Shown here: positions 54,844 through 64,000 of the stretch, one piece after another
Numbering within the stretch: the stretch's first letter is position 1
Layout: every line of letters starts with the position of its first letter
Assembly: GCA_039707465.1 (NCBI GenBank)
Contig: CM077643.1
Span: forward strand, 45,574,605 to 45,638,604
Direction: 5' to 3'
Length of the DNA: 64,000 bases
Source of the DNA: Rhabdophis nuchalis
Lineage: Eukaryota; Chordata; Lepidosauria; Squamata; Natricidae
Position numbers and translations under genes: made by a program
The notes under the pieces: generated by a model
Told to the model about the DNA's origin: nothing
What the model saw: only the letters and a program-made list of their open reading frames with translations
Database searches by the model: none

Positions 54844-55035
54844 AGCTGCCTTTTGCAATTGACTGATGGCAGATTTTGTCAATGCCAATGCTGTTCAAGT
54901 GGTGCGCCAGATGTTTTGGGATTGCACTCAAGGCACCTATTACTATTGGCGCTGCCTTTTCCACAGTCATTCTACTTCTATTTTCAGGTCTTTATAGTTT
55001 GTGATTTTTCTCCAAGTTCTTTCGCTTGTTATTGT
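54844..55035 (-). mobile_element. LINE C-terminal relic (R4-like?)
   Basis: The minus strand reads KDLKIEVE-type then PIVIGALSAIPKHLAHHLNS and IGIDKICHQSIAKGSF, a motif common at the C-terminus of some non-LTR polyproteins. Short and isolated. Confidence 0.4.
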
Positions 55036-55739
55036 TATTATTATTACAGCTGAAATTGAATCTCTGTATATGTAAAAGTATTTTCAGTCTTAAATGCTTA
55101 GCTTGGGTACTACAGCTCCATCTTGCATCATAATCAGGAGAAAATTTCCATGCCCTTCTCCCTGAAATTTTCCTTGAAAACAAACCAAAAAAAAATACAG
55201 CTTTGTTTTTTTCAGGTAAGCCGTGATTTATCTGCTCAGCAACCAATCTCCTTCCTTCTACCCCAATTTCACAAATGCTTAAATAGAAGCTGGAAAATTT
55301 TTTTGTTTTGCATCTTTACTGAAGGGGAGAGAAAAGCAGAATCGAAGCCCCAGGCTCGCTTCTGGGTGTTCTCAGGGCTTTAAATGACACTTCTTAAAGA
55401 GTTAAAGATCTAGATGGCTGAGTTAAGAGAGATGATAAACTAATAGCTCCTTCTCTGCTGCTGATCTGCCATGTCATTTATCCAAACATGGAATGTATTT
55501 AACAACATTGAATGAAAAGCAGTGAGAATCCTATATGCACAAAAATGAAATAATACATCAATTCCCACAATGGAAGAAAGGATGGAAAAGATGATGAAAT
55601 TAGCAGAGATAGCAAGGCTGACTGTTTTAATTAAAGAGAAGAACTTATTCAGTTTTGTTTCCACTTGGAAACCACTTCTGGACTTTATGCTTGAAACAGA
55701 AATTTTTCTGATTTAAGGTTTTGATATTTAAATACATCT
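55036..55739. other. no gene recognised
   Basis: AT-rich. No supported feature. Confidence 0.45.
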
Positions 55740-55982
55740 TTTTCGCTTGGCCGGCCTAGGGTAGCCGGCCTAGGGTAGTCTCTTTTATGGTTAGGGATTT
55801 TATTAACTAATTGGGGGGTTTTAGCGCAGGGAGTACTGTTTAATTTACCTTTTACTTAATTATTTATTTATATTTATTGCTTTTAACTTTGTACTTGTTT
55901 TTAATTCCCCTGTGCCCCGCCTCGAGCCCCCTCGGGGAGAGAGAGCGGGTTAGAAATAAAATTATTATTATTATTATTAAAT
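55740..55982 (+). mobile_element. L2-clade LINE 3' UTR, divergent subfamily
   Basis: GGCCGGCCTAGGGTAG appears twice in tandem, then TTTTAGCGCAGGG, CTGTGCCCCGCCTCGAGCCC and an (ATT)n tail. Different end sequence from the other copies. Confidence 0.7.
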
Positions 55983-56257
55983 GAAGTTTGTTGTTACAGA
56001 AATGGCTTGTAAAAACTTAAGCCTTTGATCAACTCAAGAGAAAGCCCTCCAATCCTGTAACCATCTATGCACCAACAATGATATTTTCAGGGCTTGCTCT
56101 AAATCTCATTCTCTGCTCCTGAGACTTTCAATGCTGGCCTTCCTTGAAATTGGGAATCTGCTGGATGTGAATAGTACTTAGAATACAATATAAAATAGAA
56201 TACAATACTTAGAATACAATATAAAATAGAATACAATACTAAAATAGTACTTAGAAT

Positions 56258-59200
56258 AAAATATAAAAAGTGGAAAAAGGGGGACATAACTAAGGCAAAA
56301 TATCAGCAAATAGCCCGAGCCTGTAAAGATGAAGTGAGGAAAGCTAAGGCTCGCAATGAAGAAAGGCTTGCCAAAAAAGTAAAAAATAACAAAAAAAGCT
56401 TCTTCCAACATGTTAAAAATAAGAAAAAAGTTAAGGAAACAATTGGTCCACTGCTGGGAGAAAATGGCAAGAAGATGATAAGCAACAGGGAGAAAGCAGA
56501 ACTATTTAACTCTTTTTTTGCATCTGTCTTTACACAAAGGAATAAAACAGTCCAACCAATCAAAAACAGCACCACAAAAATCAGATTAGGAACACAAGTT
56601 GAAATAGGGAAGAAAATGGTAAGTGAGCACCTGTCTGCCCTGGATGAGTTCAAATCACCAGGACCGGATGGATTACACCCCAGGGTTCTGAAGCAACTGG
56701 CAGACGAGATCTCAGAACCACTGAACTATATCTTTCAGAGATCCTGGAGCACCGGGGAACTGCCAGAAGACTGGAAAAGAGCTGATGTGGTTCCCATCTT
56801 CAAAAAAGGAAAAAAAACAGATCCAGGAAACTATAGACCCATCAGCCTGACCTCAATACCAGGAAAGATTCTGGAAAAGATAATTAAACAACAAATAAGT
56901 GAACACCTAGAAGCAAACAAAGTAATAGCCAAAAGCCAACATGGGTTTGTCAAAAACAGATCATGCCAGACTAATCTAATTGCATTCTTTGACAAAGTGA
57001 CAAAATCAGTGGATCAGAGGAATGCTGTTGATATAATTTACCTGGACTTCAGTAAGGCATTTGATAAAGTAGACCATAACCTACTATTAGATAAAGTAGA
57101 AAAATGTGGGTTAGAAAGCATCACCATCAGATGAATTCGCAACTGGCTGATGATTTGGATGAGGGGATAAATGGGGAACTCATCAAATTTGCAGATGACA
57201 CCAAGCTGGCAGGAATAGCCAACACTCCAGAAGATAGGCTTAAGATACAGAAGGATCTAGACAAACTTGAACATTGGGCACTATCTAATAAAATGAAATT
57301 CAATTGTGAAAAAAGTAAGGTCAATCAATCAATCATCAATCAAATTCGGATTTATTAACCGCACCCTCTCCCCACAGGGACCCGGGGCGGTGCACAGGAG
57401 AAACTAAAAACAATATACAATAAATACAAAATACATACTTTAAAACATAATTAAACAGTGTTACCCGTGCTAAAAATGATTAAGAACCCATTAAAATGCA
57501 TTTGGAATCAATAGACAGAGAGAATTATTCAAGGCCGGCCAGTCGAAAGAAATAGGTCTTCAATTTCGTACGGAAGGAGCGGAGGTCAGTGGTCGTTCTG
57601 ATATCAGGGGGAAGGTCGTTCCAGAGGGCCGGGCCCACCACAGAGAGAGCCCTTCCCCTGGGCGTCGCCCGCTGACAAAGTCTAGTGGACGGCACCCAGA
57701 GAAGTCCCTCTCTGTGGGAGCGAATCGGTCGTGAGGATGTATGGGGCAGGATCCGATCTCGCAGATAGCTAGGTCCCGAGCCATGGAGCGCTTTGAAGAT
57801 GATAATTAGCACCTTGAAGCGCACCCGGAAGACGACAGGTAGCCAGTGCAGCTCGCACAAGAGCGGTGTAACGTGGGTAAACCTGGTGGTCCCCATAATT
57901 GCTCGCGCGGCTGCATTCTGAACTAACTGAAGCCTCCGGGTGCACCTCAAGGGGAGCCCCATGTAGAGAGAGTTACAGTAGTCCAGTCGGGATGTCACGA
58001 GGGCATGAGTGACTGTGCGAAGGGCGTCCCGATCCAATAGGGGGCGCAATTGGCGAACCAGGCGAACCTGGTAAAACGCCCTCCTGGCCACGGCTGTCAC
58101 TTGCTCTTCCATAGACAGCCGGGTATCCAGGAGGACACCCAAATTGCGCGCCCCATCCACAGGGGCAAGATGTTCGCCCCCTATGGCCAGCGTTGGAGAG
58201 AGCTGGTTGAATCGGGCAGCCGGAAACCACAGCCACTCGGTCTTGGTCGGGTTGAGCCAAAGTCCGTTACTTCCCATCCAGATCCTCACGGCTTCCAGGC
58301 ACTGGCACATCACCGCTACGGCATCGTTGGGGTGGTTTGGGGTAGATATGTACAGCTGGGTGTCATCAGCGTACAGGTGGTACTCTACCCCAAAACCACG
58401 GATGATCTCACCCAGCGGCTTCATGTATGCATTAAACAGGAGAGGCGAGAGGACCGACCCCTGAGGCACCCCGCATGTGAGGGGTCTCGGGGTCGACCTC
58501 TGCTCTCCTGCCCACACAAATTGCGATCGGCCAGAGAGGTAGGAGGAGAACCACCGTAAAACGGTGCCTCCCACCCCCAACCCCCCCAGCCGATGCAATA
58601 GGATACCATGGTCGATGGTATCGAAAGCCGCCGAGAGGTCTAATAGGACCAGGATGGAGGAACATCCCCCATCTCTGGCCCTCCAGAGATCATCTACCAA
58701 CGCGACCAATGCCGTCTCGGTGCTATGCCCGGGCCGAAAGCCAGACTGGCGCGGATCTAGATAGTCAACTTCCTCCAGGTAACGGGGAAACTGTTGTGCC
58801 ACATATAGGCACAACAGGTCCTACATATAGGCAAGAAAAACCAAATGCACAAGTACAGTATAGGTGGTACCTTGCTCAATAGTAGCAACTGTGAGAGGGA
58901 TCTAGGAATCCTAGTGGACAACCATTTAAATATAAGCCAGCAGTGTGCAGCAGCTGCCAAAAAAGCCAACACAGTTCTAGGCTGCATAAACAGAGGGATA
59001 GAATCTAGATCACGTGAAGTGTTAATGCCACTGTATAGTGCCTTGGTAATGCCACACTTGGAATACTGCATACAGTTTTGGTCGCCACGATGTAGAAAAG
59101 ACGTGGAGACTCTGGAAAGAGTGCAGAGAAGAGCAACCAAGATGATTAGGGAACTGGAGACTAAAACATATGAAGAACGGCTGCAGGAGCTGGGTATGTC

Positions 59201-59567
59201 TAGTTTGATGAAGAGAAGGACCAGGGGAGACATGAGAGCAGTGTTCTGATATCTCAGAGGGTGCCACAAAGAAGAGGGAGTCAAACTATTCTCCAAGGCA
59301 CCTGGGGGCAGGACAAGAAGCAATGGGTGGAAACTAATCAAGGAGAGAAGCAACTTAGAACTAAGGAGAAATTTCCTGACAGTTAGAACAATTAACCTCT
59401 GGAACAGCTTGCCTCCAGAAGTTGTGAATGCCCCAACCCTGGAAGTCTTTAAAAAGATGTTAGATAGCCATTTGTCTGAAATGGTATAAGGTTCCTGCTC
59501 ACGCAGGGGGTTGGACTAGAAGACCTACAAGGTCCCTTCCAACTCTGCTATTGTATTGTATTACAAT
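56258..59567 (+). mobile_element. CR1 LINE split by an inverted L2
   Basis: Two parts, 56258-57318 and about 58803-59567. The first encodes KVKNNKKSFFQHVKNKKKVK, SPGPDGLHPRVLKQL, FKKGKKTDPGNYRPISLTS and LDFSKAFDKVDH. An in-frame TGA lies at 57132-57134. About 100 bp then missing, compared with the copy at 3559, join RNWLADDLDEGINGEL and remove GVPxGSVLGPVLFN. After the L2 it resumes at the VLHIGKKNKMHKYS equivalent and runs to the CR1 tail GGTCCCTTCCAACTCTGC with (ATTGT)n. It carries 5' sequence missing from the first copy. Confidence 0.9.
57319..58802 (-). mobile_element. L2-clade LINE, 5'-truncated, inside CR1
   Basis: Inverted, tail of (AATC)n units at 57320-57345. A 429-codon frame, 58814-57525, starts in the RT domain ([19 protein letters not shown]) and includes [27 protein letters not shown] and [10 protein letters not shown] to the C-terminus without a stop. 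Recent by its intact frame. Confidence 0.92.
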
Positions 59568-60193
59568 GTTTGAACAGAGCAAAGAACCTTTCCACCAGGC
59601 TGTGAGCATCACCCGCCTCTATAAAACTATCAGCATCACTTTTCTGGCACACTGAAGCATTCCATGAATGTTATCATCTCCCAAAGTTCTCTCTAGCTGG
59701 CCAATTAGGAAGCACTAACAATGGCTGCTAGCCAGCATTTTCCGTCTTTTCCTTGTTTCCTTCCCTTGCTGCAGGGCAGAAGGAAAGGAAGCACATCAAA
59801 CATCATGGAGTCCTTGATGTTAGCTGAGTTGAGATGTTCATTACCCGATTAGGTAATATCAACAGTGTTAGTGAGTGTGGAGTTTTCTCCCTGTTTATAT
59901 ACAGTAACTAGCCCTATCCTGCCCTGCCCTGCCAGAGTTGACGGGAGTGTGTTTTTCTCCTTGAGTCCCTTGTTGAGAGTACAGATCTTATACAATGATA
60001 TTGTAGTATAAGATCATAGATCATCAAAAAGGGGGACGTGAAAATGTTAAAAGTGGTATACAAAGGGATGTCTGGATAAAGTTAAAGCAAAGTGTGCAAA
60101 GACAGAAAGCTTCAGAGAAATTCATGAATGGGGTTGATGTAAATATGTTTTCCTTATCTTATCTGAAGCTTTTAATTTCTTTGGGTAGCATAT
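59568..60193. other. no gene recognised
   Basis: No supported feature. A CCCTGCCCTGCCCTGCC-like run lies near 59917. Confidence 0.45.
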
Positions 60194-60327
60194 AGAATAG
60201 AATAGAATAGAGTAGAGTAGAGTAGAGTAGAGTAGAGTAGAGTAGAGTAGAGTAGAGTAGAGTAGAGTAGAGTAGAGTAGAGTAGAGTAGAATAGAATAG
60301 AATAGAATAGAATAGAATAGAATAGAA
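60194..60327. repeat. (AATAG/AGTAG)n microsatellite
   Basis: About 27 pentamers: AATAG at both ends and a central block of AGTAG. It joins directly to the 3' end of the L3-like LINE, so it is probably that element's expanded tail. Confidence 0.95.
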
Positions 60328-61075
60328 TTCTTTGCTGGCCAAGTGTGATTGAACAAACACGGAATTTGTATTTGGTGCAAAAGCTCTAAGTGTACATAAA
60401 GAAAAAATAAAATATATTCATCAAGAATCATAAGATACAACACTTAGTGATAGTCACAGGATACTAATAAGCAATCAAATCGTACTAGGAAACAATTAAA
60501 GAATATACATTGCAAAGATACAAGCAACATGGCTATAGCCATAAGTGGGAAGAGATAGGTATTAGGAAGGATGAGAAGAATAAGAGTAATACAGAGTAAA
60601 TAATTTGACAGTGTTGTGGAAATTAGTTGTTTAGCAGAGTGATGGCATTCGGGGGGGGGAAACTGCCCTTGTGTCTTGTTATTCTGGTGTGCAGAGCCCT
60701 ATAGTGTCATTTTGAGAGTAGAAGTTGAAACAATTTATGTCCAGGATGTGAGGGGTCTGAAAATATTTTTTGACTCATGCAGTATACAAGTCCTCAACGG
60801 AAGGCAGGTTGGTAGCAATTGTGTTTTGGTTTTTTTCTGCAGTTCTAATTAACTGTTGAAGTCTGCATCTGTTTTGTTTGGTTGCAGAGCCAAACCAGAC
60901 AGTTATAGAGGTGCAGATGACAGACTCAATAATTCTTCTATAGAACTGAATCAGCAGCTCTTTGAGCAATTTGAGCTTTCTGAGTTGGCACAGAAAGAAC
61001 ATTCTTCGTTGTGCTTTTTTGATGCTTTTGATGTTAGGTGTCCATTTTAAGTCTTGAGAACCTAGAAACCTGAAG
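60328..61075 (-). mobile_element. L3/CR1-like snake LINE 3' end
   Basis: Inverted: TTCTTTGCTGGCCAAGTGTG, GGAATTTGTATTTGGTGC, then TTTAGCAGAGTGATGGCATTC and CAGGATGTGAGGGGTCTG. The minus strand 61002-60775 encodes FYRRIIESVICTSITVWFGS and LPSVEDLYTA, the RT C-terminus, in a 75-codon frame. Matches a LINE family with microsatellite tails described in snakes. Confidence 0.85.
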
Positions 61076-61165
61076 GACTCTATTGTTTTCTAACTATTCT
61101 TCTGTGTCCTTCATAATGTTCCTTGCTCTGAATAGTATAGTATAGTGTATGTGTGAGTGTGCATG

Positions 61166-61353
61166 TAATAATAATAATAATTTAATAATAATAATTTATT
61201 ATATTTATAAACCGCCCCCTCTCCCCAAAGGGACTGTGTGTGTGTGTGTGTTTATGCCTGCCTGCCTGCCTATCCATCCATCCATCCATCCATCCATCCA
61301 TCCATCCATCTATCTCACATCTCTTCCCTCCCCCCCCCCCCATCTCCCTCTCT
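61166..61353. repeat. L2 tip followed by three microsatellites
   Basis: 61166-61213 is the inverted last 50 bp of an L2-like element ((AAT)n, then AAACCGCCCCCTCTCCCC). It passes straight into (TG)n at about 61228-61242, (CTGC)n at about 61256-61271, (CATC)n at about 61273-61312 and a C-run. Confidence 0.8.
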
Positions 61354-61905
61354 CTGATTATGGGAGTGCCTAGACACTCCCATATAACACCGATCCTGCG
61401 CGAGCTGCACTGGCTTCCTGTGGTCTTTCGGGTGCGCTTCAAGGTTTTGACGACCGTCTTCAAAGTGCTCCATGGCTCGGGACCTAGTTATATGCGAGAC
61501 CGCCTCCTGCTCCATACATCCCTTAGACCGATATGCTCCCACAGAGAGGGCCTTCTCAGGGTGCCGACTGGCGACACCCAGGGGGAGAGCCTTCTCTGTG
61601 GCGGGCCCAGCCCTTTGGAACGACCTACCCCCTGAACTTCGTACCATCTCTGACCTCCGCCTCTTCCGCAAGTGCTTAAAGACACATCTGTTCCATCTAG
61701 CCAGCCTAGCATAACCTCCATAATGACTTGTAGATAGTTTTAAATTTTGGGGGTTTTAATTGGGTTTTAGCGCAGGATCTTCATTAATAAGTTTTTTAAA
61801 TTTGTTATATGGTTTTGTATGTATTTTAATATGCCTGTGCGCCGCCCTGGGTCCGTTTGGAGAAGGGCGGGGTATAAATTTAATAAAATAAAAATAAAAA
61901 AAAAT
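61354..61905 (+). mobile_element. L2-clade LINE, 3' end fragment
   Basis: Encodes [16 protein letters not shown] to LFHLASLA with a small in-frame loss around LRVPTGDTQ (the segment SAGQCRLA is missing) that breaks the frame. 3' UTR ends GGGCGGGGTATAAATTT with an (AAAAT)n tail. Confidence 0.87.
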
Positions 61906-62324
61906 CTCATCTTTGCTGTATTGTTTGTGTGTGTGTGTTGCTGCAGCAGCTAGACTAAGTCAATCCTAAACTTAATTGCTTCAGATTGTGAAGCCTAGGG
62001 GAAGCCCACAGTATTGTGGGAACATCAGGAGCAGCATTAGTCTCAGGCTGATACAGCCACTGTCTATGGAAGAGCACTTAGTCTTAATGCTTGGACAGTT
62101 CCCCACCTCCACCCCCCCAAAGAACAGAATTTCAGAGAAATTCACACACACATATACATGATGTAGTGTTCTTGGATTTATTTAGTCATAAGGTAGACAA
62201 AGTGGGTGTTTGTCAATGTCTTTTAAGTTTACATTTTTTTTCTCCAGCTGTTTTCAGTTTCCCATGTTTTAACTAAATCCCAAAGGGAGAACTCTTGTGC
62301 AAGCTTGCTCCATGTATTTTCGTA
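61906..62324. other. no gene recognised
   Basis: Contains a short (TG)n at 61926-61938. No supported feature. Confidence 0.4.
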
Positions 62325-62490
62325 AGGATGTAAGAGCAACCCTGCTGGGTTTGGTCAATTCCATCTTAATCCAGCATTTTGTTTCTTACGGTTGACAATC
62401 AGATGTTTCTGGGGTGCAGGCAAGAATTATGATCTTCTCCCACTATTGACTGGTGTTCTACAACTGATATTTCAGAGATAACATTCAACC
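62325..62490. mobile_element. possible ancient dispersed repeat relic
   Basis: AACCCTGCTGGGTTTGGTC, CATCTTAATCCAGCATTTTG and CAATCAGATGTTTCTGGGG resemble an old sauropsid repeat with CCTGCTGGATCAGGCC and CCAGCATCCTG motifs. Weak assignment. Confidence 0.35.
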
Positions 62491-62521
62491 TTCAAGACAT
62501 TGTTTTTTTAGCATCAGTAAG

Positions 62522-62876
62522 GTAACGGTAAAGGTTCCCCTTGCACATACATGCTAGTCGTTCCCAACTCTAGGGGACAATGCTCATCTCCATTTCAAAG
62601 CCGAAGAGCCAGCGCTGTCCGAAGACGTCTCTGTGGTCATGTGGCTGGCATGACTAAATATCTGAAGGCGCACGGAGCGCTGTTACCTTCCGACCAAAGA
62701 TGGTCCCTATTTTTCTACTTGCATTTTTACATGCTTTCGAACTGCTAGGTTGGCAGAAGCTGGGACAAGTAATGGAAGCTCACTCCGCTACGCAGCACTA
62801 GGGATTTGAACCACCAAACTGCCGACCTTTCTCATCGACAAGCTCAGTATCTTAGCCACCGAGCCACCGCATCCCA
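62522..62876 (-). mobile_element. Sauria SINE
   Basis: Well-preserved minus-strand copy with GGTGGCTCGGTGGCTAAG head, GGTTCAAATCCCTAG B box and CTAGAGTTGGGAACGAC Bov-B-like tail. Flanks TTAGCATCAGTAAG (62508-62521) and TTAGGATCAGTAAG (62877-62890) match at 13 of 14. Confidence 0.88.
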
Positions 62877-62890
62877 TTAGGATCAGTAAG

Positions 62891-63287
62891 CCGTAATAAA
62901 TCATCAAATAATAAACCTTAGGCAATTAAAATATGTCTCTTTTATGATTTCTTTAGTAGTGCTGGTATTGCCCCCTGATTCATTGACTAAAGATCAGATA
63001 TATAGACATGGGGCAATTCTGCATTGCGGTCTATGTTCCCTGCCTCTGGTGCTTAAACCAAGTTCAGAAACTCCAGCCAGGATCATAATGGGGCCAGGCT
63101 GGTGCTTAGTCTGGGCTGTCAGTCCACTGCTTCCTGCCCTTCCTGTCCTTGTGGGAAAGACAAGGTCCCCTGGCTGGCTCCTAGATGGGAAGGTCTACCC
63201 ATGTCCACCTTTTCCTTTTTGGTTTGTTGCCTCCTCACTAGTCAACATACCTTAATTTTGCTTTCCCAGTGTTTCCACACAGAGATA
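62891..63287. other. no gene recognised
   Basis: No supported feature. Confidence 0.45.
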
Positions 63288-63550
63288 CCTTTATTTTTAT
63301 TTATTTATTTTATTAAATTTATACCCCGCCCTTCTCCTTGTTAGGACCCAGGGCGGCGCACAGGCATTATTAAAACCACAAAAATACAATAAATATCAAT
63401 TTAAAATATATTAAATTAGTTAACCCGTGCTAAAACCCATGTTAAAAACCTTCCCAAATTATAATTTATTTTTAAAAAGTCAGAAACGGGGGGCTATCCT
63501 AGGCCGGCTTGTTGAAATAAATACGTCTTAAGACGTTGGCGGAAGAGGCA
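63288..63550 (-). mobile_element. L2-clade LINE 3' end
   Basis: Inverted: TATTTATTTATTTTATT tail, ATACCCCGCCCTTCTCC, CCAGGGCGGCGCACAGGC and the last codons around CTAGGCCGGCTTGTTG and TCTTAAGACGTTGGCG. 5'-truncated at about 63550. Nearest relatives are the copies at 30135 and 47876. Confidence 0.87.
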
Positions 63551-64000
63551 ACCGTCATGTGTGTCAGCTGTCAAGCATCTGTCAAGCATACCTTCACCAA
63601 CACCGTCACTATCTTTTTTAACATCACACAGACCTTTCTCTCCTCCCCCCCCCACCTTTCCTCTTTACGGTTCTATCTATAACACCCTTCGTCAACTCAT
63701 AAGGTGGGTTTATTTTTTTAATCACCCAGCATCTGTGACAACAGCTACTACAGTTTATGAGTCATTGGCAGAAAATGTCTAGGAAAATAGCCTCAAGACT
63801 TCACATCATTTTGATGAAAATCTCTTTCGTCATTTATTTATTTTGTTTTGAATGGAAAAAGCCAGGCCACAGGAAGCCGTAATTTCATTGCCTCTCATTG
63901 TGATACAAGGACAGTTCACTTGGAAATCTATGGCATACATTTGGAACTGGTAGATTATTCATCTTTTAGGAACCGCTCTTCAAGGAATTCTAAGAAATAG
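63551..64000. other. no gene recognised
   Basis: Unassigned sequence to the window end. Confidence 0.4.

Noticed and set aside
59917..59935. CCCTG pentamer run as a functional repeat
   Set aside because: Only three to four units; too short to interpret.

Overview
The window is vertebrate nuclear DNA, almost certainly from a snake. It holds one host gene, BMP4, on the minus strand, set among many retrotransposons and small DNA transposons. The snake call rests on four things: BMP4 carries lineage-specific prodomain repeats, Sauria-type tRNA SINEs are common, Bov-B/RTE LINE pieces are present, and an L3/CR1-like LINE 3' end runs into an (AATAG/AGTAG)n microsatellite, an association described in advanced snakes. 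No bacterial, plasmid or CRISPR structure is present.

BMP4 (about 17.9-24.1 kb, minus strand). A non-coding first exon ends at 23832. Two coding exons follow (22236-21804 and 19130-18253), then a 3' UTR of about 315 nt with its poly(A) signal at 17965-17960. The spliced protein is 436 residues with signal peptide, prodomain, RRTKR furin site and a 116-residue seven-cysteine mature ligand that looks intact. Oddities are a Q7/G7 insertion in the prodomain, a 17-codon upstream ORF that straddles the splice junction and overlaps the start, and very long simple repeats in the introns: (AT)n, a roughly 400-bp polypyrimidine tract next to exon 1, and (CA)n(GA)n.

Left flank (1-17.9 kb): a possible R4-like LINE relic, a CR1 copy, a near full-length but broken L2-clade LINE, a Bov-B 3' end, a nested pair of hAT elements, foldback MITEs and SINEs. 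Right flank (25-64 kb): at least ten L2-clade copies, several inserted into one another. One at 50.58-53.89 kb has an uninterrupted endonuclease-reverse transcriptase frame. There are also CR1, L1, L3 and RTE copies, and many short hAT elements with recognisable 8-bp target duplications. Around 41.6-44.1 kb an L1, a CR1, L2 pieces, an RTE relic and two adjacent hATs are stacked.

The most notable non-standard signals are a complete minimal hammerhead-ribozyme fold at 25100-25147 (minus), the intact L2, a clear TA-centred target-site rule for one group of hAT elements including two sharing a TCTAGA site, modular foldback MITEs down to 67 bp, and the overlapping BMP4 upstream ORF. No wholly new multi-gene system is visible. 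Family names come from recognition by eye, not from a database search.
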